Below, piece by piece: positions 40,302 to 48,586 of a stretch of DNA of 64,000 nt. A program made the position numbers and the translations under genes. The notes beneath the pieces are model-generated. The model was not told where the DNA came from. It saw nothing but the letters and a program-made list of their open reading frames with translations, and ran no database searches. The stretch covers positions 27,404 through 91,403 of the forward strand of contig DATJAO010000069.1 of the NCBI GenBank assembly GCA_035516175.1, written 5' to 3'. Source of the stretch: DASPSR01 sp035516175 (GTDB lineage: Bacteria > Nitrospirota > UBA9217). Positions within the stretch are counted from its first letter, which is position 1. The number at the start of each line of letters is the position of its first letter.

Positions 40302-41675
40302 ATGATGCTCATAGACACTCACGCGCATCTTGAGATGCGCGAATTCAGCGACGACCGCGATGACGTGATCAAACGGGCACAGGAAGCGGGAGTTGAATAC
40401 ATCGTCACCGTTGGAACCACTGTTGAATCGAGCCGCGACGCTGTGATGCTTGCGGACAAGTACGATTTCGTCTACGCGGCCATCGGTATCCACCCTCACG
40501 AGGTCAAGGACATCCTCCATCCGGCATACGAGATACTCAGACACTTAGCAAAGCATAAAAAGGTTGTCGCGTATGGTGAGGTGGGGCTCGACTATCACTA
40601 TGAGCACTCGCCCCGGTCTGATCAGAAGAGAAAATTCCGCGATATGCTGCGTGAGGCGCGCGAGCTCGATCTTCCCGTTATTATCCACGACCGCGAAGCG
40701 CATGAAGACACGATCCAGATCCTCTCCGAGGAATGGTCGCCGGACCTCGGCGGGGTCATGCACTGCTTCTCAGGTGACGCGGCAATGGCGAACATCGTCA
40801 TTGAAATGGGGTTCTCCATATCCATTGCCGGTCCGGTCACGTTCCCTAAAGCGGAGTCCCTCCGCGAGGTCGTGAGGCAAATCCCGATCGAGTACCTGTT
40901 AATCGAGACTGACGCGCCCTATCTAGCACCACAGGCCGAACGCGGCAAGCGCAACGAACCAGCATTCGTTCGCCACACGGCAGAGGCGATAGCGAAGATC
41001 AAGGGCCTTTCTTTCGACGACGTAGCGAGGATAACGAGCTTCAACGCCATGCAGCTCTTTGGTATCGGGAAGATCCCACAGCGCGGTCGGATAACTTATC
41101 CCATCCGGAATTCGCTGTACCTCAATATCACGAATCGCTGCACGGCTGCTTGTACTTTCTGTGTGCGCTATCACACCGACTTCGTGAAAGGGCATAACCT
41201 CCGGCTCGGAGAGGAGCCCACAGCCGAGCAGGTGATCACCGAGATTGGCGATCCCAAGAGGTTTGCCGAAATCGTGTTCTGCGGATACGGAGAGCCACTC
41301 CTGCGGCTCGATGTGGTCAAGACGGTGGCCGCGGAGGTGAAACGGCGGGGTGGTAGAGTGCGGATCGACACGAACGGTCACGCCAATCTCATCTACAGGC
41401 GGAACGTGTTGCCAGAGCTCGCGGGACTCATAGACGCTGTGAGCGTGAGCCTGAATGCCCAGAACGCCGAGCTCTACCATAAGATCACTCAGTCTCAGTT
41501 CGGCATCAGAACGTACGAGGCGGTCAAGGAGTTCATCCAAGAGGCGAAGAAGCACATTCCTGATGTTACGGCCACCGTGGTGGCGCTCCCCGAGGTGGAT
41601 ATTAATGCATGTCGGAAGATCGCGGACGAGCTCGGGGCCACGTTCCGCGTACGGGAGTATAATATCGTCGGATGA
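40302..41675 (+). CDS. TatD-family hydrolase fused to a radical SAM domain
   Basis: The 457-residue protein has a TatD metallohydrolase domain (LIDTHAHLEM, GIHPHEV, GEVGLDYHYEHS, VIIHDREA, MHCFSGD, LIETDAPYLAP; residues 1-255) joined to a radical SAM domain from about 270 with C280, C284 and C287 in CTAACTFC, GYGEPLL and RIDTNGHAN. I know this TatD-linked radical SAM from other anaerobes, as a fusion or adjacent gene. The TatD half is probably a nuclease or amidohydrolase; the radical SAM half's substrate is unknown. It sits between metG and purH. Confidence 0.9.
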   Translation: MMLIDTHAHLEMREFSDDRDDVIKRAQEAGVEYIVTVGTTVESSRDAVMLADKYDFVYAAIGIHPHEVKDILHPAYEILRHLAKHKKVVAYGEVGLDYHYEHSPRSDQKRKFRDMLREARELDLPVIIHDREAHEDTIQILSEEWSPDLGGVMHCFSGDAAMANIVIEMGFSISIAGPVTFPKAESLREVVRQIPIEYLLIETDAPYLAPQAERGKRNEPAFVRHTAEAIAKIKGLSFDDVARITSFNAMQLFGIGKIPQRGRITYPIRNSLYLNITNRCTAACTFCVRYHTDFVKGHNLRLGEEPTAEQVITEIGDPKRFAEIVFCGYGEPLLRLDVVKTVAAEVKRRGGRVRIDTNGHANLIYRRNVLPELAGLIDAVSVSLNAQNAELYHKITQSQFGIRTYEAVKEFIQEAKKHIPDVTATVVALPEVDINACRKIADELGATFRVREYNIVG

Positions 41676-41743
41676 TTGACTGTATCCACCCGTCATAACA
41701 GAACCATTCGACACAAACTGCATCTCCCGTGGGTTTTAAATCG

Positions 41744-41772
41744 TTGACATTAACTGCTGTTTCGGTTAAAAT
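41744..41772 (+). promoter_or_regulatory. Strong sigma70-like promoter for purH
   Basis: TTGACA and TAAAAT are spaced 17 nt. The predicted leader of about 36 nt includes the GGGAGGT ribosome site before the GTG at 41815, so this gene has a conventional leader. Confidence 0.75.
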
Positions 41773-41814
41773 TTTACGTTATTGTTAGCAAAAAACTCAT
41801 CCGGGAGGTATACC

Positions 41815-43374
41815 GTGGCCAAGATGTCGCGCGCACTTATCAGTGTATCAAACAAAGAAGGCATCCTCGATTTTGCCAAAGGGCTGTCGAAGCTCGGCAT
41901 TGAAATTCTTTCAACCGGCGGGACGGCAAAACTCCTGCGCGACGGCGGTGTAAAGGTAAAGGACGTGTCAGAGTTCACGGGCTTTCCCGAGATGCTCGAC
42001 GGCAGGGTGAAGACTCTCCACCCCAAGGTCCACGGTGGACTCCTCGGCAGGCGGAACAATCCAGAACATGTGAAACAGATGAAAGAGTACGGCATCGAGC
42101 CCATTGATCTCGTGGTCGTGAATCTCTATCCCTTTGAGCAGACCGTGGCCAAGCCCGGTTGCACGCTTGAAGAGGCCATCGAGAACATCGACATTGGCGG
42201 CCCGACCATGCTGCGCTCTGCGGCAAAGAACTACACGGACGTGGCTGTGGTAGTATCGCCCCGCGATTACGGCCGCGTGCTCTCGGAGATTCAGAAGGCC
42301 GGCGAAGTCTCCGCAAAAACCCGATTCGAACTCTGCCGCACGGTCTTTCTCCACACCGCCCGGTACGACAGCGCGATCTCGGCGTATCTTGATGGCCAGG
42401 TACCAGCCGAAGAGAAGACCCGCTTTCCGAACATCCTTACGCTCCAGTTCGAGAAGGTGCAGAACCTGCGGTATGGCGAGAACCCGCACCAGCAGGGCGC
42501 GTTCTACCGCGAGTTCGGCCGTAAGGAGCCTTCCGTATCCAATGCAACGCAGCTTCAGGGCAAGGAGATGTCATTCAACAACTTCCTCGATGCGAACAGC
42601 GCCCTCGAGCTCGTGAAAGAGTATGACCAGACCGCTGCGGTGATCGTGAAGCACAACAACCCCTGCGGCGTGGCCACAGCGAATGCGCTCGCCGAGGCTT
42701 ACCGCAAGGCCCGTGACTGCGACCCTGTCTCGGCGTTCGGTGGCGTCATTGCGTTCAACCGGATGGTGGATCTTGAGACCGCTAAGGAGATTACCGCTAC
42801 CTTCGTCGAAGTGGTGGTGGCACCCGAGTTCGCACCCGATGCACTCGAAGAGCTCAAGCGTAAGAAGGACGTCCGGCTCCTCGATGTTGGTCCCAAGGTC
42901 ACAGGTACGCCTGAGGGTATGGACATGAAGAAGATCGTTGGCGGACTCATTTACCAGGAACGCGATCTCGGCAAGATTGCTGACATCAGGTCCTTGCGGG
43001 TGGCGACGAAAAGAATGCCCACGGACGACGAGTATGAGGCTCTCGCCTTCGCCTGGAAGGTGTGTAAGCATGTGAAGTCGAATGCGATCATCTTTACGAC
43101 CAGAGACCAGACCATTGGCATCGGCGCGGGCCAGATGAGCCGCCTCGATTCCGTACGTATCGCTGTGATGAAGGCGCAGTTTCCGCTCAAGGGGACTGTG
43201 CTCGCATCGGATGCCTTCTTCCCGTTCCGTGATGGCTTAGACGAGGCGGCCAAAGCGGGTGTGACCGCCGTAATCCAGCCAGGAGGGTCTCTTAAAGACG
43301 AAGAGGTGATCAAAGCCGCGAACGAGCACGGCATCGCCATGGTAATGACAGGGATGAGGCATTTCCGACATTAG
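41815..43374 (+). CDS. purH: Bifunctional AICAR formyltransferase/IMP cyclohydrolase
   Basis: The 519-residue protein has the IMP cyclohydrolase domain (RALISVSNKEGILDFAKGL, STGGTAKLLRDGG, MLDGRVKTLHPKVHGGLL, IDIGGPTMLRSAAKNY) and the formyltransferase domain (LRYGENPHQQGAFY, KHNNPCGVA, DPVSAFGGVIAFN). It catalyses the last two steps of IMP synthesis. The GTG at 41815 follows GGGAGGTATACC and gives MAKMSRALIS, matching the family. It is monocistronic by promoter position, followed by a decayed TPR gene. Confidence 0.96.
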   Translation: MAKMSRALISVSNKEGILDFAKGLSKLGIEILSTGGTAKLLRDGGVKVKDVSEFTGFPEMLDGRVKTLHPKVHGGLLGRRNNPEHVKQMKEYGIEPIDLVVVNLYPFEQTVAKPGCTLEEAIENIDIGGPTMLRSAAKNYTDVAVVVSPRDYGRVLSEIQKAGEVSAKTRFELCRTVFLHTARYDSAISAYLDGQVPAEEKTRFPNILTLQFEKVQNLRYGENPHQQGAFYREFGRKEPSVSNATQLQGKEMSFNNFLDANSALELVKEYDQTAAVIVKHNNPCGVATANALAEAYRKARDCDPVSAFGGVIAFNRMVDLETAKEITATFVEVVVAPEFAPDALEELKRKKDVRLLDVGPKVTGTPEGMDMKKIVGGLIYQERDLGKIADIRSLRVATKRMPTDDEYEALAFAWKVCKHVKSNAIIFTTRDQTIGIGAGQMSRLDSVRIAVMKAQFPLKGTVLASDAFFPFRDGLDEAAKAGVTAVIQPGGSLKDEEVIKAANEHGIAMVMTGMRHFRH

Positions 43375-43396
43375 GCGAGAATGTTGGTGCATGACT

Positions 43397-43768
43397 GTTG
43401 AAGTCCGGACAGAATGGTCTGCTGCGCGGCAACGAACAATGGGAAAAAGCAATAACCATGTATGAACATGCTCTCCTGATCGATCCGCAGAACGCGGATG
43501 TGCGTACGGACATGGGTACGACCTACCGCAGCATCGGGAAGTCGGGTCGCTCTCGGAACATCGTAAGGTGGTAGAATGTGAATCAGGGCATGTGAACGCG
43601 CGCTACAATTTGGGGGTTGCCTATGCCTTTGACGACAAGGACTATCAAAGCGTGATCAGCGTGTGGGAAGAGCTTCAGCGGTGGTCACCAGACCATCCCC
43701 AGGTGGATTCCCTGAGGGCGAATATCGTGATGTTCAAAAAAGCACGCAACCGGAAGGACACTAAATGA
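43397..43768 (+). pseudogene. Frameshifted TPR-repeat protein
   Basis: One frame reads GLLRGNEQWEKAITMYEHAL then LIDPQNADVRTDMGTTYRSIG, a clear TPR pair, before running into a stop near 43572. A second frame continues EHRKVVECESGHVNARYNLG, VAYAFDDKDYQSVISVWEEL and QRWSPDHPQVDSLRANIVMF to the stop at 43768. Together they give one TPR domain broken near 43545-43555. The N-terminal part before 43397 is missing. The stop overlaps the next start (ATGA), showing that the operon was once intact. Confidence 0.7.
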
Positions 43769-44022
43769 TCCGCAATACCCTGGCACTTATCTTCATCCTC
43801 GTCATCTATTATGCTCTTAGAACGGTTTTCCGTTCCGCTCGCGAGGCTTACTACGCGGGGGAAAAGCGGAACCAGCTCCGAGGCGAGGAGATGGTGTTTG
43901 ACCCGGAATGCCAAACCTATGTGGTCAAGGCTCGCTCCACGGCATTGCGTATCAGCGGTAAGTTATTGTACTTCTGCAGCGAGACATGCGCAAAGCGGTA
44001 TGAAGAGAAGAACCGGAACTGA
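43765..44022 (+). CDS. Small membrane-anchored YHS/TRASH-like protein
   Basis: The 85-residue protein has an N-terminal membrane helix (TLALIFILVIYYALRTVF) and a small cysteine domain (EEMVFDPECQTYVVKARSTA, LLYFCSETCAKRYEEK) with C-x(n)-C-x3-C spacing like YHS/TRASH metal-binding domains. It probably binds a metal or is structural at the membrane; no function is known. Its start overlaps the TPR pseudogene's stop by four bases. Confidence 0.75.
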   Translation: MIRNTLALIFILVIYYALRTVFRSAREAYYAGEKRNQLRGEEMVFDPECQTYVVKARSTALRISGKLLYFCSETCAKRYEEKNRN

Positions 44023-44027
44023 CCCAG

Positions 44028-44669
44028 ATGCATGGAATGGAACAGATTCGCAGAAAAATTTTTTTCTCTTTAAGGCTCGTGACGTCGCTGCTGCTGCTGA
44101 GCGGTATCTCCCCCGCCCCCGAGGTTCCTGCCAAAAAAGACTTGACCTTTTCCTTCACCCATTCATCGTTCGATGGACAGCTTAGGCTCGTGATCTGGAA
44201 ATCTCATTACACCCTTACCCTCTACAAGGGGAATACGCCTGTCAAGACATACCGAGCGGTGTTCGGCAAGGGCTACCGGGACGGAGATAAACAGATGACG
44301 GGCGATAAGAGAACTCCCGAGGGCGAATTCTATATCTGCAGCATGAACAACAGCAAACGGTTCTATAAATTTCTGGGGCTGAGTTATCCCGACATAAAAC
44401 ATGCCGAATACGGACTCCATTCTAACATCATAACCCCGAATCAGTATGCGATGATCAAAAAAGCGATCGATGAACGGCAGCAACCTCCGTGGGACACCGA
44501 GCTCGGCGGGGCCGTGGGAATCCACGGGAGGATGCTTGACGATACGGTCCCCTCCCAGGCACTCTCCCGGCAAAACTGGACTGACGGATGCATCGCCTTG
44601 AACAATTCCGATGTGGATGAGATCTACAACGTCGTATCCCTCGGCACGCCCGTGACGATCCTGCCATGA
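44028..44669 (+). CDS. L,D-transpeptidase (YkuD) family protein
   Basis: The 213-residue protein has an N-terminal hydrophobic export signal (IFFSLRLVTSLLLLSGISP) and a YkuD domain: LYKGNTPVKTYRAVFGKGYR, GDKRTPEGEFYICS, AVGIHGRM and the catalytic region NWTDGCIALNNSDVDEIYN, with C188 as likely nucleophile and the His of GIHG as partner. It should form or edit 3-3 peptidoglycan cross-links or attach proteins in the periplasm. The usual final Arg after GC is replaced (GCIALNN), as in the ErfK-like branch. The stop overlaps the next start (ATGA). Confidence 0.88.
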   Translation: MHGMEQIRRKIFFSLRLVTSLLLLSGISPAPEVPAKKDLTFSFTHSSFDGQLRLVIWKSHYTLTLYKGNTPVKTYRAVFGKGYRDGDKQMTGDKRTPEGEFYICSMNNSKRFYKFLGLSYPDIKHAEYGLHSNIITPNQYAMIKKAIDERQQPPWDTELGGAVGIHGRMLDDTVPSQALSRQNWTDGCIALNNSDVDEIYNVVSLGTPVTILP

Positions 44670-45877
44670 AGCGAGTCCGACCCGAGAAGGCCTCACCTGC
44701 GCCCCTGGAGCAGTACCGGCAGGAGATTTCCCGCTGCGTAAAGTGCGGATCGTGCGGCGCGGTATGTCCGCCCGCTATTCTGGAACGCTCGGAATCGATT
44801 TCGGCCCGCGGGCGCATGGCGCTCATCAAGGCGGTGCTCGACAAGAAGCTCCCGGTCTCTGCAATATTCAAAGACCGACTAGCAACGTGCACAAGCTGTC
44901 TGGCCTGCGAGGCATCATGCCCGAGCAATGTCCCAGTAACAGGGATCATCGAGGCAGCAAAGGAAGAAGCGGTCAGAGAATCGGGCCTCGGGCTCATCAA
45001 CGGTATCGTTTCCTCCTCACTTAAAAGCGATGTGGCCATGCGTTTCCTAGCACGGCTTGCGCCGTTCGTTCTGCACTACCCGGGGGGAGCCTTGAAAGGC
45101 AAGGGTATGAGTACAAGTGGCCAAAGGCTCGGGGCTGGATTTGTCACGAAAGAAAGAACCACGGGCAAGGTAGCCTTGTTCCCGGGATGCGCCATCAACC
45201 ACTTCCAGCAGGACATCGGACAGGCGGCTATCGCGGTCCTGAGCGCGATCGGACACGAAGTGATCGTACCGAAAGGCCTGCAGTGCTGCGGACGGCCGCA
45301 CTTGTCCTGCGGCGACCGGAAAAGCGCAGAAGAGCTTGCCCTGAAGAATAACACCATCCTTGCAGGGTTGCAGGTCGATGCAGTTGTCACGGCCTGCGCC
45401 TCCTGCGGCTTGACATTAAAGAAGGGATACCCTAAACTGCTTCCGCCGGGAGTCAGGATGCCACGCGTACTCGACATCCATGAGTTCTTGTCTCATGGAC
45501 TTTCGGAGAAGGCTCTTCGCACCGTGCAGAAGACCGTCACCTACCACGATCCCTGCCATCTCGGCAGGGGACAGGGCCTGTCAGGAACAGCACGAGCCGT
45601 GCTCCGCTCCGTTCCCGGCCTTATGCTCGTGGAGATGAAGAACGCGGACCGGTGCTGCGGGTTCGGCGGCGTGATGCGGATAACGCATGGAGATCTCTCG
45701 AATGCCATCGGCGGGAACAAGGCTGCGATGATCATTGCAACTGGTGCGTCTGCGGTCGTGACGGGATGTCCGGGCTGCCGGATGCAGATAACGGAAGCCT
45801 TGCGGCGGGCAGGCTCTGATATCGACGTGGTCCATACGGTGCAAATATTGGAAGAAGCACTTGTGAGTGCGGAATAA
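44666..45877 (+). CDS. glcF: Iron-sulfur oxidoreductase subunit, GlcF-like
   Basis: The 403-residue protein has two ferredoxin-type clusters (C24/C27/C30/C34 and C75/C78/C81/C85) and two CCG domains (LQCCGRPHLSCGD; DRCCGFGGVMRI), with ACASCGLTLKKGYP and HDPCHLGRGQGL between. This is the glycolate/lactate oxidase Fe-S subunit plan. It normally passes electrons from a flavin subunit (GlcD) to the quinone pool; no glcD is in the neighbourhood, so the partner must lie elsewhere. It overlaps the L,D-transpeptidase gene by four bases. Confidence 0.88.
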   Translation: MKRVRPEKASPAPLEQYRQEISRCVKCGSCGAVCPPAILERSESISARGRMALIKAVLDKKLPVSAIFKDRLATCTSCLACEASCPSNVPVTGIIEAAKEEAVRESGLGLINGIVSSSLKSDVAMRFLARLAPFVLHYPGGALKGKGMSTSGQRLGAGFVTKERTTGKVALFPGCAINHFQQDIGQAAIAVLSAIGHEVIVPKGLQCCGRPHLSCGDRKSAEELALKNNTILAGLQVDAVVTACASCGLTLKKGYPKLLPPGVRMPRVLDIHEFLSHGLSEKALRTVQKTVTYHDPCHLGRGQGLSGTARAVLRSVPGLMLVEMKNADRCCGFGGVMRITHGDLSNAIGGNKAAMIIATGASAVVTGCPGCRMQITEALRRAGSDIDVVHTVQILEEALVSAE

Positions 45878-45980
45878 AAGAGGGGGATGGAAGTAAGGCA
45901 TAGTAGCGGGTTTCAGTGAGGTCTGGACGGTCACGGCGTGAACAGAAGACGTACAAGACTAGCATGAGAGGGGATGGAGC

Positions 45981-46628
45981 ATGAGATTTTTTATCGACAC
46001 GGCAAATGTGAAAGAAATTCGTGAGGCGGCGAGCCTCGGGGTTGTCGACGGCGTCACCACAAACCCGTCCCTTGTTTCCAAGGAGGGAAGAGACTTCAAA
46101 GCGGTGATTACTGAGATCTGTTCCATCGTGGACGGCCCGATCAGCGCCGAGGCCGTGAGCCTCGAAGCGGACAAAATGGTGGTCGAGGGCAGGGATCTCG
46201 CAAAGATCCACAAGAACATTGTCGTGAAGCTGCCCATGACCAAAGAGGGCCTCAAGGCCACCAAGATCCTCGCGGGGAAAGGCATCAGGGTCAATATGAC
46301 GCTGGTATTCTCACCGGCGCAGGCTCTGCTCGCCGCCAAGGTGGGCGCGGCGTATGTGAGCCCCTTTGTCGGTCGGCTCGATGACATAAGCCATGACGGC
46401 ATGGACCTCGTGCGCCAAGTGGTCACGATCTTTGACAACTACGGATATCCAACGGAAGTGATCGTTGCAAGTGTGCGGCATCCTCTCCATGTAGTGGACG
46501 CTGCTTTGGCCGGCGCACACATCGCCACGATTCCCTTCAGCGTCATAGACCAGATCGTGAAGCATCCGCTCACGGACATCGGGATAGAGAAGTTCCTGGC
46601 GGACTGGAAGAAACTGGAGAAAAAATAA
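45981..46628 (+). CDS. tal: Fructose-6-phosphate aldolase/transaldolase (small type)
   Basis: The 215-residue protein matches the short transaldolase/Fsa family: MRFFIDTANVKEIREAASLG, VDGVTTNPSLVSKEG, IVVKLPMTKEGLKA with the Schiff-base lysine K83, NMTLVFSPAQALLAAKVGA and VSPFVGRLDDISHDG. It completes the non-oxidative pentose phosphate route with the split transketolase. GGAG lies just before the ATG. Transaldolase and Fsa activity cannot be separated by eye. Confidence 0.93.
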   Translation: MRFFIDTANVKEIREAASLGVVDGVTTNPSLVSKEGRDFKAVITEICSIVDGPISAEAVSLEADKMVVEGRDLAKIHKNIVVKLPMTKEGLKATKILAGKGIRVNMTLVFSPAQALLAAKVGAAYVSPFVGRLDDISHDGMDLVRQVVTIFDNYGYPTEVIVASVRHPLHVVDAALAGAHIATIPFSVIDQIVKHPLTDIGIEKFLADWKKLEKK

Positions 46629-46696
46629 ATTTCAAATTCGAAGCCACAAATCCCTAACAATTTCCAAATTCCAGGCTGCAAGTTTAAAACCATTTA

Positions 46697-46729
46697 AAAA
46701 CCGGATCATTGGAGCCTCGGTTTTATTTT
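46697..46729 (+). terminator. Probable terminator after tal
   Basis: AAAACCG (46697-46703) and CGGTTTT (46718-46724) form a 7-bp stem with a 14-nt loop, followed by ATTTTG. Moderate strength. Confidence 0.5.
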
Positions 46730-46787
46730 GGGATTTGGTGATTATGAGGCGGGATTTCTCTTTTCGGCTTGGACCAAAAGGAGGACT

Positions 46788-47012
46788 ATGCCAATCTACG
46801 AATATCACTGTAACACCTGCGGCGCAGATTTCGAAAAACTGGTATTCGGATCAAATTCGGAGGTTACCTGCGAAAAATGCGGCTCGAATAAAACTGGCAA
46901 GCTTATGTCGCGCTTCGGCATGGGCAAATCTTCGAGTGCGCCATCCTCAAGCTCTTCGGACAGCTCGGGTTGCGGCGGCTGTTCGTCCTCGTCCTGCGCC
47001 GGATGCAAGTGA
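46788..47012 (+). CDS. FmdB-family zinc ribbon protein
   Basis: The 74-residue protein has the FmdB zinc ribbon (MPIYEYHCNTCGADFEKLV, VTCEKCGSNKTGKLMSRFG) and a Ser/Gly/Cys-rich tail ending GCGGCSSSSCAGCK. The ATG at 46788 follows AAGGAGG by three bases; longer readings lack a site. The family is often called a putative regulatory protein, but no function is proven. The Cys-rich tail could bind additional metal. Confidence 0.9.
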   Translation: MPIYEYHCNTCGADFEKLVFGSNSEVTCEKCGSNKTGKLMSRFGMGKSSSAPSSSSSDSSGCGGCSSSSCAGCK

Positions 47013-47078
47013 GGGAGAAGAGGTCGGGGAATCACCATCTTGCCATGAAGGCAGGTCGCTGGACGATGATCGTACGTC

Positions 47079-47681
47079 CTACTGCGCTCCTCGAAATCCG
47101 GCGCGCTTCATCATGTTCTCGTAATCCTCACGCGTATCCATATCGAGAATCACCCCTTCGTCTGGTACCTCGATCATACGGACCCTGCGGCTGTGCTTGT
47201 CAATGATGTTTCGCAAGGTCCCGCCGGAGAAGATCTCGTCCAGGTGTGCGCTAGGAAAGAGACTTGGATGGCCCCGTCGACCGTTATAGGCTGGGATGAT
47301 GATGTCAGCGGGAGATTCCCGGTGCGCGAGAACCACCGTCCTCATGGTCTCTGCCGATGCAAGAGGATGGTCGCCGAGGCAGATGAGAACGCCGGATGAA
47401 GGACTCTCAAGAGCACGCAGACCGATCCTCACTGATTCGGCCATTTCGCTGCCAGTTTTTTCGTTCACCACGATAGTTACTGAGAGACCCTGAAGAGCCG
47501 CTGCCGTGCCGTTGCTCTCGGCTCCGAGGACGACGACGATCTGCTGTATCCCGGCAGCGATGATGTTGTCAAGGCAATGCCTAATGACCGGTTTATGTCC
47601 GAGGGCCAGGAGCTGTTTTGGACATCCCATCCTCTTCGAAGAACCTGCCGCAAGAAGCACGGCTGACACGCGAAACTCCAT
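47079..47681 (-). CDS. mocA: MocA-like nucleotidyltransferase (molybdopterin cytidylyltransferase)
   Basis: The 200-residue protein starts MEFRVSAVLLAAGSSKRMGC-PKQLL, the nucleotide-binding loop of the MobA/MocA family, and has CLGDHPLASAETMRTVV and PAYNGRRGHPSLFP. It should attach CMP to molybdopterin, the cofactor form used by the xanthine-oxidase family. The whole set (small subunit, large subunit, XdhC, MocA) lies on this strand, so it matures the dehydrogenase upstream. GGAGGAG precedes the ATG, and the start lies 89 nt inside the XdhC gene. Confidence 0.88.
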   Translation of the reverse strand: MEFRVSAVLLAAGSSKRMGCPKQLLALGHKPVIRHCLDNIIAAGIQQIVVVLGAESNGTAAALQGLSVTIVVNEKTGSEMAESVRIGLRALESPSSGVLICLGDHPLASAETMRTVVLAHRESPADIIIPAYNGRRGHPSLFPSAHLDEIFSGGTLRNIIDKHSRRVRMIEVPDEGVILDMDTREDYENMMKRAGFRGAQ

Positions 47682-48438
47682 GGCTCCTCCTCCGCTGAAT
47701 GATTTGCGCCATGATACTTATGGCGATCTCTTCAGGCGTCACCGAACCGATGCCGATCCCCACGGGGATAATGACCCTGTCGATATCGTTTGCTGGTAAC
47801 CCGGCCTCACTGAGGGCTTTCTGGAGGAGCGCTTTTTTCCGTTTGCTCCCGAGAAGGCCGATATACCCTGCTTCGGTCCCGAGCGCAGCCTTGACTGCAT
47901 CGAGGTCATGGTTATGACCGCGCGTCGCGACCACGATGGACGTTTCTTTTTCAACGGGAACTTGCTCGAAGGCCCGTACAAAATCCCTTACCAGGAGATC
48001 GTTCGCGTCGGGGATGTTCTCCCTGTTCGCGAACTGCTCGCGGTCATCGACGACGGTCACCCGGAATCCGGCGAACCGCGCGAGCTTCGACAGCATCTTG
48101 CCCACGTGGCCAGCGCCGAGGATCACGAGGTGCGGATCGAGCATGACGGGTTCGATATAGACGAGGACCGCGCCGCCGCACACCAGTCCGCCCTCGCGTT
48201 CCGTTAACTCGAATGGGAGGGTGAGAGGTTCCCCATCCTTCATGGCCATGAGCGCTGCTTGGACGACATCGGCCTCGAGACAGCCTCCGCCCAGGGTCCC
48301 CATGATCGAGCCGTCGTCCCGTACGAGCATCTTGGCGCCCTGTTTCTGCGGAGATGAGCCACGGCATTCGACTATGGTGGCGATGGCGGATGTCCGGCCC
48401 TGATGCTTGAGCCGCAGGACTTCTTCGAAGATTTGCAT
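47593..48438 (-). CDS. xdhC: XdhC-family molybdenum cofactor insertion protein
   Basis: The 281-residue protein has the XdhC N-terminal domain (TSAIATIVECRGSSPQKQGA, MGTLGGGCLEADVV) and a Rossmann domain (LVILGAGHVGKMLSKLARFA, VVATRGHNHDLDAVKAALG, YIGLLGSKRKK). It protects and inserts sulfurated cofactor into xanthine-oxidase-family enzymes. After IMAQIIQRRR the last ~30 residues overlap mocA in another frame and look non-conserved. AGGAAGGAGG before the ATG is a strong ribosome site. Confidence 0.9.
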   Translation of the reverse strand: MQIFEEVLRLKHQGRTSAIATIVECRGSSPQKQGAKMLVRDDGSIMGTLGGGCLEADVVQAALMAMKDGEPLTLPFELTEREGGLVCGGAVLVYIEPVMLDPHLVILGAGHVGKMLSKLARFAGFRVTVVDDREQFANRENIPDANDLLVRDFVRAFEQVPVEKETSIVVATRGHNHDLDAVKAALGTEAGYIGLLGSKRKKALLQKALSEAGLPANDIDRVIIPVGIGIGSVTPEEIAISIMAQIIQRRRSHGVSRVSRASCGRFFEEDGMSKTAPGPRT

Positions 48439-48586
48439 GTGCCTCCTTCCTATCAGAACGAAACAGAACCAAAACCACTTGAACCGCGAAGGAGCAAAGA
48501 TCGTAAAGTTTTAGAACCAAAAGGCACGAAGTTTACATTCTTCACGCGTTCTGAGCGCCTTTCGCGGCAAATTTTCTACCAGTTTT

